From: Bin125 sp026705025
GTDB taxonomy: Bacteria; Chloroflexota; Dehalococcoidia; Bin125
Reading direction: 5' to 3'
Assembly (NCBI GenBank): GCA_026705025.1
Contig: JAPPBN010000030.1
Coordinates: 1 to 64,000, forward strand
DNA length: 64,000 nt
Shown here: in pieces, positions 34,248 through 42,456 of the stretch
Layout: the number at the start of each line of letters is the position of its first letter
Position numbering within the stretch: position 1 is the first letter of the stretch
Translations under genes and position numbers: made by a program
Notes under the pieces: model-generated
Databases searched by the model: none
The model's input: only the letters and a program-made list of their open reading frames with translations
What the model was told of the DNA's origin: nothing

Positions 34248-35489
34248 CTAGATCACCCCACGTTCCCGCAGGTCGCTGATCGCGTCGTCGTCGAGGCCGA
34301 GTTCCGCGTAGACCTCGGCGTTGTGTTCGCCGAGCGTTGGCGCTCGGCGACGGTACTCAATCTCGTTGTCGGAGAGCTTGACGAACGGCCCGGGGAACCG
34401 CACCGGGTCCGGCCAGCCGGGCATCTCGTGCTCGCGCCAGAACTCCCGTGCCTCGAACTGCTCCGAGTTGGCGACTTCGTCGACGGTCGTGACGGGGACG
34501 ATCAGGAGTGAGCGCGACTGGGCCTCTGCGAACAGCTCGTCGCGGCTGCGCTTCTTCAGGAACTCGCCGACCACCTCCATCAACCGGGCCCAGTCGGAGA
34601 GCGGCCGCGCGCCGGAGATGAACTCCGCGCCGAGACCGATCCAGTCGAGATCTCGGTCCTCGAGCGAGCACTCGCCTTCGTCGTACATCCACTCGAAGAG
34701 GCGTCGCGAGAACGGTCCGATGCCCGAGCCGAAGAGGAAGGTCAGGGAGATGTATCCGTCGGCGACCTCCCAGATCAGTTTGCCGGTGAACGGCCCGACA
34801 GCCATGCCGCCGGCGACGCGGGCAGTCTCGGCCGCTCCGATCGAGGCAGCGAGATTGGCCGACATCGTGGCGGCGGCCACGGATTGTTGGGCCGAAATGT
34901 CGATGTGCTGTCCGCGGCCGATCTTGCTTCGCGCGCGCAGCGCGACCATGGCGGCGATCGCCGCTTCGCCGCTGGCGTGACTCCAGGCCTGCGGCACGGA
35001 CACGCGAACCGGCGCCTCACCGGCGCCGCCCGAGAGAATCAGCGGTCCGCCTGCCGCCATAAGGATCAGGTCTGTCGCCTGGTATCCAGCTTTGGGGCCC
35101 GATTGTCCGAACGCGGAGATTGATGTGTAGATGAGACCGTCATGATCCGCCGACAGGTCGTCGTAGCCCAGCCCGCGAGCGGCCATCGCGCCGGGGTCGG
35201 CGGACTCGAGGACGAAGTCGGCGCCGGCGGCGAGTTGGCGGATCAGAGCTTGACCGTCCGGATGGTCGAGGTTGCAGGTGATGCCGCGCTTGTTGCGCGC
35301 GTAGGCCCACCAGAAGAGCGAGCGGTCGGGCCCGGGATCGTCGCCGGCGAAGGGTCCGACAGCTCGCGCTGATGATCCATCAGGCGGCTCAATCGCGATC
35401 ACGTCGGCGCCCAGGTCGGCGAGGATCTGGCCGGCCAACATGCCGCGCTGATCGGTCAAATCCAGCACGCGATACGGCGATAACAGCAT
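34248..35489 (-). CDS. CaiB/BaiF CoA-transferase, catalytic partner
   Basis: A 413-residue class III CoA-transferase. YRVLDLTDQRGMLAGQ at the start, LADLGADVIAIEPPDG, and QATDLILMAAGG with the probable catalytic Asp. RRRAPTLGEHN near the C-terminus is the family tail. First gene of a two-gene unit with no gap to the Asp-lacking partner. The acyl substrate is unknown; neighbours (SDRs, D-threonine aldolase-like) suggest a hydroxyacid or branched acid. Confidence 0.9.
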   Translation of the reverse strand: MLLSPYRVLDLTDQRGMLAGQILADLGADVIAIEPPDGSSARAVGPFAGDDPGPDRSLFWWAYARNKRGITCNLDHPDGQALIRQLAAGADFVLESADPGAMAARGLGYDDLSADHDGLIYTSISAFGQSGPKAGYQATDLILMAAGGPLILSGGAGEAPVRVSVPQAWSHASGEAAIAAMVALRARSKIGRGQHIDISAQQSVAAATMSANLAASIGAAETARVAGGMAVGPFTGKLIWEVADGYISLTFLFGSGIGPFSRRLFEWMYDEGECSLEDRDLDWIGLGAEFISGARPLSDWARLMEVVGEFLKKRSRDELFAEAQSRSLLIVPVTTVDEVANSEQFEAREFWREHEMPGWPDPVRFPGPFVKLSDNEIEYRRRAPTLGEHNAEVYAELGLDDDAISDLRERGVI

Positions 35490-35549
35490 CAGGCGGCCTC
35501 CTCCCCCTCGGCGATTGAAGGGTATCGCAAGCGACGAGCGGTCGGCGGC

Positions 35550-36620
35550 TTACTGCAGCGCGCCGGATCCGCTGATCTCCCACGCCTCCTGGACCACACC
35601 GGCTCGATGCGCGTGGAGCATTCGGTGCAGGAGCACCGTGCTGTCTGAGTAGTGCGGAATCATCTCGACCCGGTCGCCGATCCTCAGTGCATCGCCGTCG
35701 TCGCGCGATAGGTGGGTGTGCTCGGCGCTGAGCCCGACGCAGCTCCAGCCTTCCGGGTTGACAACCGACGGCAGACCGGTGTGCCGGCCCGTCGCCTTCC
35801 AGCCAGCGTCTCCGGAGGCCCTATCGGGGCTGGCGGCTGAAACGACCTGACAGACGAGGCTCAGAGCTCTGCGGTGGTTGGTCACGCCCATCGTTTCGTA
35901 GGTCAGGTCCATGAGCGCCGCGCCGCCCGCCTGGAGTTCGCGCAGGATGCCCTGCTTGAGCACATAGCGATAGTTGCCGCTGCCGCCTCCGGAGAGCACT
36001 TCGATCTCATGTCCGTCGGCCCGGCACAAATCATGAGCACGCGCGAGGATCGACGCAGATGCCGCGGTCTCGCGTTCCTTTTCCTCCTCCGGCAGTCCCA
36101 TCACATGACCTTCGTAGCCCATCAGACCACGGAGTCGGACCGCCGGCATGTCGGCAATCAGCGCGCAGAGGGCCGGCGCTTCCTCGGGCGTGACGCCGCA
36201 GCGGTGCAGATTGACGTCGATGTCGACCAGCAGATCGATGGTCACGTCGGCGGCGTCGGCCGCTGCGGAGATCTCGCGGATGTTGGCGGCGTCGTCAACC
36301 GCCACGCAGAGGGTCGCCAGTCTGGCGACTTCGACCAGTCGCGCGACCTTCCGCTCTCCAACGACCTCATTGGCGATCAGGATGTCGGTGATGCCGCCGT
36401 TGGCCATGGCCAACGCCTCCGACGCCTTGGCGCATGTCACGCCGACGGCGCCGGCGTCGATCAACCTCAGTGCCATCGCCGGAGCCTTACAGGCCTTGAC
36501 GTGCGGGCGCCAGTCGATACCGGCGTCGGCGCAGCGTTGCGCCATCAGTGAGGCGTTGTGGTCGAGCGCGTCCAGATCGACCAGCAGCGCCGGCGTGTCC
36601 AGATCCCAGATTGAGGTCAT
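35550..36620 (-). CDS. D-threonine aldolase/D-hydroxyaspartate aldolase-like enzyme
   Basis: Fold-type III PLP enzyme (alanine racemase-like N-terminal barrel), 356 residues. DLDTPALLVDLDALDHN at the start, WRPHVKACKAPAMA carries the PLP Lys, and the C-terminal domain has LSAEHTHLS and IPHYSDSTVLLH, the region of the metal-binding His and Asp/Cys in D-threonine aldolases. Retro-aldol cleavage of D-threonine to glycine and acetaldehyde, or a D-serine dehydratase-like reaction, is possible. It precedes the CoA-transferase pair in the same direction. Confidence 0.85.
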   Translation of the reverse strand: MTSIWDLDTPALLVDLDALDHNASLMAQRCADAGIDWRPHVKACKAPAMALRLIDAGAVGVTCAKASEALAMANGGITDILIANEVVGERKVARLVEVARLATLCVAVDDAANIREISAAADAADVTIDLLVDIDVNLHRCGVTPEEAPALCALIADMPAVRLRGLMGYEGHVMGLPEEEKERETAASASILARAHDLCRADGHEIEVLSGGGSGNYRYVLKQGILRELQAGGAALMDLTYETMGVTNHRRALSLVCQVVSAASPDRASGDAGWKATGRHTGLPSVVNPEGWSCVGLSAEHTHLSRDDGDALRIGDRVEMIPHYSDSTVLLHRMLHAHRAGVVQEAWEISGSGALQ

Positions 36621-36668
36621 AGCATGCTCCCTACCAAAGACAGTGGAAGCCTAACGAAACGCCGACCC

Positions 36669-37411
36669 ATGCCCTTTGCTGAGATCAACGGACTACAGCT
36701 CTTCTATCACGAACAGGGACCGGTTGATCCTGATGCGCCGACGATCGTCTTCGTTCATGGCACGCAGGGCAATGCCTCGCTGTACGCGGGTCTGATGGAT
36801 GCGCTCTCTGACCGATTTCGCTGTGCGGTACTGAACCATCGCGGGCGTCCGCCGTCGGAATCGCCGGACGATGCATCGATGTACAGCATCGAGCAGTTTG
36901 CCGACGACCAGGCGTCGTTCATCGAACAACGAGGCTACGAAAACATCACCATGATGGGCTGGTCGCTGGGCGTGCGGACGACGCTGGCTTACCTGCATCG
37001 GCACGGATCGGGTCGGGTGGGTCAGGCGATTCTCGTCGCCGGGCCTCCATCTCCGAACTTCGGCGGGCAAGCGTTGACGCCTCCCGATCAGAGCGCGCCG
37101 CCGCGCGAGGTGTGGGGGGAGCAGTTCAGATCGTCGACCGAGGCGTGCTGGGAGGGGTCGCAGCATTCGAGGGCCACGTGCGACCTGGAAGCATCGCAAT
37201 CCCGGTCGCAATCTTTCCCGGCCGACATGATCCGATCTGTCCACATGCGGCGGCTGAGTTCATGGCTCGGGAGATTCCGCACGCGACGCTGAGGACGTTT
37301 GAGGAGTCGGGCCACGCGCCGCTGGTCACTGAGGCTGAACGCTTCGTGGAGGAGACAGCCGCATTCATCAAGCGCTGCGAAGCGGCTCGCTCGGCCATTA
37401 CTGGGGACTAG
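36669..37411 (+). pseudogene. Alpha/beta hydrolase with single-base frameshift
   Basis: Two frames together encode a complete hydrolase. The first (36669 on) has FVHGTQGN (oxyanion region) and GWSLGVRT with the nucleophile Ser. The second (from about 37155) has FPGRHDPICP with the acid Asp and EESGHAPLV with the His. Adding one G to the GGGG run at 37154-37157 gives the smooth join CWEGVAAFEGHVRP and a 247-residue protein. A sequencing or assembly error is as likely as a real mutation, since the triad is intact on both sides. The cap region is short. Divergent from the aldolase-like gene. Confidence 0.75.
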
Positions 37412-37468
37412 TTATCCCCGAAGCGGACAGCGAAGTGTACAGCCGCTGCCGGTCTCCGGAGAGCGGTG

Positions 37469-38134
37469 CTAGCCCTCGGCCAGTTCCTTGACCAACTCGA
37501 TGAGGGCGTCGGCCCGGGTCGGGCCGCGTTCGCCGTTGATCACTACGGTGGGCGTACTGGCTAGGCCCTGCGAGACCGCGTCCGTGTGCTGCTGATAGAT
37601 CCGGTCGAGGTGCGCGCCGTCGTCGATGCACTGCGCGAACTCGTCGGTGTCCAGACCGAATTCAGCCGCGACGGCAACTGCACCGTCGCGTGTATAGGCG
37701 TCGCGACTCGGACCTTCGAAGTAGTAGTCGTGGAACTCCCACCAGTGGTCCTGGTCGCCGGCGCATTCGGTCGCCAGCGCGGCCATCTCGGAGGCTGCGC
37801 CATGATTGATGATGTGCCGGTACTCAAAGCGGGCCAGGCCCGTGGCCACCAATTCTTCTTCGATGCGCGGCCCAACCTGGGTCGCGAAATGACGGCAGCC
37901 GCCTCAAAGGAAGTCGGAGTACTCCTGGATCACGACCGGCGCGTTGGGATCGCCGAGCGAGGCGCGATCGCGGATGACCTGGACCCGCGCCTGCGCTTCG
38001 GCTGACTCCGCCTCCTGCGACGCGGTCGACTGGGTCCCGGTCTCCTGCGCGACATCGTCCCCACCCGAGCACGCAGCGAGGAACAACGCACTGAACAGCA
38101 TGACCAGGACGGTGCTCCGGAGGCAGTGGTTCAC
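37469..38134 (-). CDS. DsbA-like selenoprotein lipoprotein E (U-G-G-C), Sec77
   Basis: Last of five tandem genes. GTG start; lipobox LFLAACSGG; short linker; then thioredoxin-like DsbA domain LGDPNAPVVIQEYSDFL-U-GGC-RHFATQV. The TGA at 37904-37906 is in frame and falls on the first Cys of CxxC; the frame continues through cis-Pro STPTVV to the true stop. Conserved extra Cys in ATECAGDQ and FAQCIDD. The loop of a SECIS-like hairpin (37866-37886) starts 26 nt after the TGA. Predicted 221-residue extracytoplasmic thiol/selenol oxidoreductase. Ordinary gene calling would split it into two fragments. Confidence 0.88.
37866..37886 (-). promoter_or_regulatory. SECIS-like hairpin in gene E
   Basis: CGCG-A-CCCA, loop GGT, TGGG-C-CGCG (minus strand). 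Compared with gene D, one U-A pair has become C-G, keeping the stem, and one pair is lost. Confidence 0.7.
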
Positions 38135-38136
38135 GT

Positions 38137-39072
38137 TCAGCCCTCCTCAGACTCCAACTGTGCTGCGAGCTCTTGCACCTGCTCGATCAGCGCGTCGTTG
38201 ACTGCCCCGCCCTCGCCGTTGATCCGGATCGTCGGCGTCCGGTTGAACCCTGCCTGGGCGGCGGCTCGATGCTGTCCTTCGACCAACTCAAGGTGAACCT
38301 CGTTGTCCAGGCACTGAGCAAACTGCTCCGTGTCCAGCGAGAGCGAGGCAGCCAGAGCGACGGCTCCGTCGCGGCTGAAGTCCTGCGTGGTCATGTAGTG
38401 GTCGTGGAAGTCCCGCCAGCGGCCCTGATCGCCGCCGCACTCAGTGGCCAATGCCGCGGCGACAGAGGGCGGACCGTGATTGAGAATGTGCCGGTACTCG
38501 AATCGCGCCAGGCCGGTGCGCACCAGTTCGTCGATCACGCGCGGCTCAACCTGAGCCGCGAACCTGCGGCAGTTTCCTCAAAGGAAGTCCGAGTACTCGG
38601 TGATCACGATCGGGGCGTCGGGATTGCCAACGACGTTGCGATTGGCGAACAGCCCGGCCCGATGTCCGGACTCGATGATCTGGCCGACCATCGCCTCCGG
38701 CTCAGCTTCAGTCTCGGCCGAGGGCTCATCCTCGGTCTCAGCCTCTTCGCTCTGCTCTGACGCCTGCGGCTCGGCCCTCGTTGCCTGTTCTTGCTCGGCC
38801 GCGTCGGTCAGGCCGGCTTCGTCGGCGGACTCACCAGCTTGTTCGGCTTCCACTGGCGACGATTGCTCTGCGGCCTCGTCCTCAGCCGTCTCGCTCTGGC
38901 CCGCCCGGTACGAAGTCGCCGGCTGCTCTTGCTTCGCCTCTGACTGTGCGGCTATAGATGTATCGCTTGTCCGCGATTGTTGCCTTGCATCATCGTCAGT
39001 CGAACACGAGAGGAACAGCACGGTGATTGCAGTGATGAGGGTTGCGGCACGCCAATATGATGAGTGCTTCAT
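38137..39072 (-). CDS. DsbA-like selenoprotein lipoprotein D (U-G-N-C), Sec165
   Basis: Lipoprotein signal with LFLSCSTDD, then a linker of over 100 residues rich in Glu/Ala/Gln, then the DsbA domain VVGNPDAPIVITEYSDFL-U-GNC-RRFAAQV. The TGA at 38578-38580 replaces the first CxxC cysteine. The C-terminal half has RTPTIRING (cis-Pro) and the ATECGGDQ and FAQCLDN cysteines. 311 residues. The SECIS-like stem is perfect over 9 bp with a GGT loop. Spaced 3 nt from the gene before and 2 nt from the gene after, so one operon. Confidence 0.9.
38540..38560 (-). promoter_or_regulatory. SECIS-like hairpin in gene D
   Basis: CGCGGCTCA / TGAGCCGCG, perfect 9-bp stem closing a GGT loop; loop starts 26 nt after TGA. 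Confidence 0.75.
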
Positions 39073-39075
39073 TGG

Positions 39076-40086
39076 TTATCGCTCCGCATCATCCGTCTGC
39101 TTCCTTTGCGCTTGCTCTTGTCCCCGATTTAACAGATCCTCCACCTGTTCGAGCAACGCATCACTGATCACCGAGCCGCCCTCCATACTGATCTCAACAT
39201 AGAGTGCCGGTGTGGCTCCTCGTTCCTCGGCCTCGCGATGCTGATCCATCACGTAGTCGAGATATCTCTGACTATCGATGCACTCAGCGAACCGCGCTGT
39301 GTCAAGCGAGAACGACTCTGCCACGGAGATGGCGGCCGCGCGGCTAAAGTCGCTCGTCGCCATGAAATGATCATGGAAATCCCACCAAGCTTCCTGGTCC
39401 CCTCCACACTCCGTGGCAATGGCGGAGAAGACTGAGGGCGAGCCGTGAGTCAGGTAGTGATGGTAAACAAAGCGGATTTGACCGCCGCGGATCAACTCTT
39501 GGATCAGTCGCGGTTCAACCTGAGCCGCGAAGGTGCGGCAGTGAGGTCAAAGGAAGTCTGAAAACACCGTGATTGTGACCGGCGCCAATGGGTTGCCGAC
39601 GGAGTTCCTATCCGCGAACAACCCGGCTCGGTGTCCCGACTTGATTACTTGCCCGCCCATCTCCTCCTGTTCGACGGACGACTGCTGTTCGGCCGGCTCG
39701 CCCCTCGGTTCGCCACCGTGTTCAGCCTCCTCGGTTTGGTTGGACGCTTGCCGCTCGGGCTGAGCCTCGGTGTAGGCCTGTACGGTCTGCGTCGACTGCT
39801 CCCGTTCAGCAGTCTCGCTTCTCTGAGGTTCCTTAGCATGTTCGTCTGCGGCAAACCGGTCCGGCCGCTGTCGCTCCCGGGGGACCTTTTGCTCGGTGAG
39901 GTCGTCTTGGCCCGACTGGGCCTGGCGGCTCTGACGGGAACTCGCTGGTTGTTCTTTTGGCTGCCCGTTTGCTTGTACTGACGCAGCCGAACGCTCATGG
40001 CGCGGTGGCACCTCTTCGGAACTTCTCGAACACCCGATGAGCAACATCGCAGTTGCTGTCAAGACGATGCCCGATTTGAGCATCAT
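39076..40086 (-). CDS. DsbA-like selenoprotein lipoprotein C (U-P-H-C), Sec180
   Basis: Starts MMLKSGIVLT with GGAGGGC 7 nt upstream; ATGA overlap with the preceding gene's stop. Lipobox AMLLIGCSRS, a long Gln/Glu/Ser/Arg-rich linker (about 140 residues), then VGNPLAPVTITVFSDFL-U-PHC-RTFAAQV. U-P-H-C is the classical DsbA active site with Sec for the first Cys (TGA 39547-39549). The cis-Pro region reads GATPALYVEI. Cysteines in ATECGGDQ and FAECIDS are kept. 336 residues, the longest of the five. Confidence 0.9.
39509..39529 (-). promoter_or_regulatory. SECIS-like hairpin in gene C
   Basis: CGCGGCTCA, loop GGT, TGAACCGCG on the minus strand: same stem with one internal C-A mismatch. Confidence 0.65.
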
Positions 40087-40841
40087 CAGCTGCCCTCCTG
40101 GTTCTCTACGGCTTCGGCGGCGGCGCGCACCTGCTCGATGATTCCGCTCAGTGAACGGGCGGCGGGCTGGCCGTTGATTCTGAACGTGGGCGTTCCGCTG
40201 ATCCCGACGGAGCGTGCATGCCGCTGCATCTCGAGGATGCGGCCGCGATGCTCCTCGTTGTCGACACACTGCGTAAACCGAGCAACGTCGAGCCCGTTGT
40301 CCCGGGCCAGGTCAATCGCACCCGCTCGCGTGAAGCTGCGTGCCTGGGCATCAAGCAGATAGGCGTCGTGAAACTCCCACCACGCGCCCTGATCACCCGC
40401 GCATTCGGTCGCCATCGCGGCAAACTGGGAAGCCGACCCGAAGATGATGAAATGGCGGTATTCATACCGGGCAATTCCGCTGTGAATGAGTTCTTCCATA
40501 ATCTGCGGCTCAGCCTGAGCCGCGAATCGGCGGCAACTTGGTCACTGGAAGTCGGAATACTCGACGATCAGCACCGGCGCCTCGGGATCGCCGACCACGT
40601 TCCTGGCAAACGGCAGCCCCTCGCGATGGCCGAACGCAATCACGCCGGAATCTGCGCCCACCTCTGCTGGTTGGTCAGCTCCCTGTTCTTGCTGCATGAT
40701 CGACGCTTCACGATCGGTGCGGTCACTGCGCACCGTGCCGGTTGAGACGTCCTCATCGGCGTCTCCGTCACCGGATCCGCAAGCCGATACGAGCAATCCG
40801 ATTCCTGCGAGCAGGGCTACCAGAAACAGCGTCAGCTTCAT
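40086..40841 (-). CDS. DsbA-like selenoprotein lipoprotein B (U-P-S-C), Sec100
   Basis: Start MKLTLFLVALLAGIG with lipobox GLLVSACGSG; an in-frame GTG at 40892 overlapping the previous stop is an alternative. Medium acidic linker, then VVGDPEAPVLIVEYSDFQ-U-PSC-RRFAAQAEP. TGA at 40542-40544. C-terminal part: GTPTFRING (cis-Pro), ATECAGDQ and FTQCVDN. 251 residues. Note that the residue before Sec is Gln here and Leu or Thr in the others, so the codons before TGA vary while TGA itself does not. Confidence 0.9.
40505..40523 (-). promoter_or_regulatory. SECIS-like hairpin in gene B
   Basis: GCGGCTCA, loop GGC, TGAGCCGC on the minus strand; 8-bp perfect stem; loop starts 26 nt after TGA. Confidence 0.7.
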
Positions 40842-40888
40842 GGGTTGACTGTATCTGACACTGGTTTCGCCTGACGCAAACGACCCGA

Positions 40889-41680
40889 TCACTGTGCGGC
40901 CTGTCCGGCAGCTTCCCTGACTGCCTCGTCGATCGCCTCGAAGGTCGGGTCGACTCTCCTGTCGTTGACGAACACCGACGGTGTTCCCGCTACGCCGCGC
41001 GCTTCTCCCTCAGCCTTGGAAGCGTCGACGAGAGGCGCCATCCGTCGCTCATTCATGCAGGTCACGAACTCTGGGTAGCTCAGACCTTCAAACGTGATCT
41101 GCCGCCGCAATCCGGCCTCGGTGAAGAGTGTCTCGTCGCCGGCCATGAATCTGTCATGCAGCGGCCAGAACCCGCCCTGTTCCGCCGCGCATTCCACCAC
41201 TTGCGCGGCAAAGTCTGCCGCCTCGCCGCGAACTGGAAAATGTCGGAAGACGAAGCGGGCGATGCCCGGCTCGACCAGTTGCTCCAGAATCATGGGCTCA
41301 ACCTGAGCCGCAAACCACTGGCAGCCGCCTCAAGTGAAGTCGCCGTAGTAGCGAATCTCCACCGGAGCGTCCGGTTCACCCAGAACGTGGCGCTCCGATC
41401 GCACCCCTTTGTGCTCACCGACAATCTCGGTGGGGAGTTCAACAACCTGCTGTTCCTGAGGCTCCTCCTCCGACGCCGCAGTCTGCTGTTGCGGGTCCGC
41501 CTCGTCCACCGGCTGCTCTTCGACCTCCGCGTCCGGTGCTGCCTGTTGCTGTTGAGCGACGGTCGCCTGTCGCTGCACGCGCTCCGCCGCCGCCGTCCCC
41601 GTTGGCTGCCCCTCCCCGCCCGATCCGCAAGCAACCATCACCAGCCCGACCATCGCCGATGCGATAGAGAACCACCTCAT
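40889..41680 (-). CDS. DsbA-like selenoprotein lipoprotein A (U-G-G-C), Sec117
   Basis: First gene of the array. Lipoprotein signal MRWFSIASAMVGLVMVAC, Gln/Glu-rich linker, then LGEPDAPVEIRYYGDFT-U-GGC-QWFAAQVEP. The TGA at 41330-41332 is in frame with the downstream half, which runs through GTPSVFVND (cis-Pro) to a second TGA that acts as the true stop. Cysteines at VVECAAEQ and FVTCMNE are conserved. 263 residues. The most divergent of the five, yet it keeps TGA. Its 132-bp gap to the divergent NYN gene should hold the operon promoter. Confidence 0.9.
41295..41309 (-). promoter_or_regulatory. SECIS-like hairpin in gene A
   Basis: GGCTCA, loop GGT, TGAGCC (minus strand): shorter 6-bp stem but the loop is again 26 nt after TGA. 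Confidence 0.6.
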
Positions 41681-41777
41681 GACGTCAGCCTATCGAGGGA
41701 CCGGAGTCGTTTGACGAGCGGACGCTACGCGACTATCGTTCCCGATACACCCCCTGTGCGCTTCGGCGGCAGGGCGC

Positions 41778-41799
41778 GAGGCTGCCGGAAGGCAGCCTC
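41778..41799. promoter_or_regulatory. 9-bp hairpin with GGAA tetraloop
   Basis: GAGGCTGCC-GGAA-GGCAGCCTC lies 14 nt before the GTG of the NYN gene and upstream of the selenoprotein operon. It could be a leader regulatory hairpin for either; no T-tract argues against a plain terminator. Confidence 0.5.
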
Positions 41800-41812
41800 A
41801 GCCATTTCTTGG

Positions 41813-42445
41813 GTGAGAGTCATCCGCGCCAACATCTACGTTGACGGCTTCAACCTCTACTACCGCGCGTTGCGGGACACGCCTGATCGTTGGCTGGACC
41901 TTGGCCGACTGGCTCAACTCCTGCTGCCCGGGCACCAAATCAATCGGATTCGCTACTTCACCGCTCGCGTGAGCAGTCGGCCCGGTGATCCCACCCAGGC
42001 GCAGCGCCAACAGGCGTATCTCCGTGCACTGAAGACCGTTCCCGACCTGACGATCCACTACGGGCATCTGCTCGCCAAGCGCAAGCGCCGCCCACTGGCC
42101 ACGCCACCGCCAACTGGATCTGCCATCGTTGAGATACTCGACACCGAGGAAAAAGGATCCGACGTCAATCTCGCCTCATACCTCTTGCTCGACGGATTCG
42201 AGCAAGACTACGAACTCGCTGTTGTCATCTCTAACGACTCCGACCTGCAGCTCCCAATCACGTTCGCGCGTGATCGACTCCTGAGAACCGTCGGCGTCTT
42301 CGATCCCAGCCGCCGTCGCAGCTTTCAGCTGTCTCAAGCCGCGTCCTGGTATCGCCGCTTGAGGCGAGGTCCGCTGAGCGCTAGCCACTTCGCCGACACC
42401 CTGTCCGACGAGCAAGGCGTGATTGTCAAGCCATCCAGCTGGTGA
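41813..42445 (+). CDS. NYN-domain (PIN-like) ribonuclease
   Basis: A 210-residue NYN/LabA-like protein. IYVDGFNLYYRAL near residue 8 has the first catalytic Asp, EEKGSDVNLASYLLLD the second acidic cluster, and AVVISNDSDLQLPI the third. Such proteins are metal-dependent RNases acting on structured or defective RNA. GTG start chosen just before the conserved domain; the frame extends upstream as an antisense shadow of the selenoprotein gene. Divergent from the selenoprotein array. Confidence 0.88.
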   Translation: MRVIRANIYVDGFNLYYRALRDTPDRWLDLGRLAQLLLPGHQINRIRYFTARVSSRPGDPTQAQRQQAYLRALKTVPDLTIHYGHLLAKRKRRPLATPPPTGSAIVEILDTEEKGSDVNLASYLLLDGFEQDYELAVVISNDSDLQLPITFARDRLLRTVGVFDPSRRRSFQLSQAASWYRRLRRGPLSASHFADTLSDEQGVIVKPSSW

Positions 42446-42456
42446 CGCTCGGAGCC

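Noticed and set aside
37904..41332. General reassignment of UGA to an amino acid
   Set aside because: UGA ends many genes here (for example the NuoEF-like fusion, the NYN gene, selenoprotein gene A), so only context-dependent decoding fits. Decoding as Cys by a UGA-reading tRNA-Cys remains possible but is less likely than Sec.
37469..41680. Ten separate short genes or pseudogenes instead of five selenoprotein genes
   Set aside because: The downstream halves lack signal peptides and begin inside the thioredoxin fold, all five breaks are TGA at one homologous codon, and no other lesions exist.
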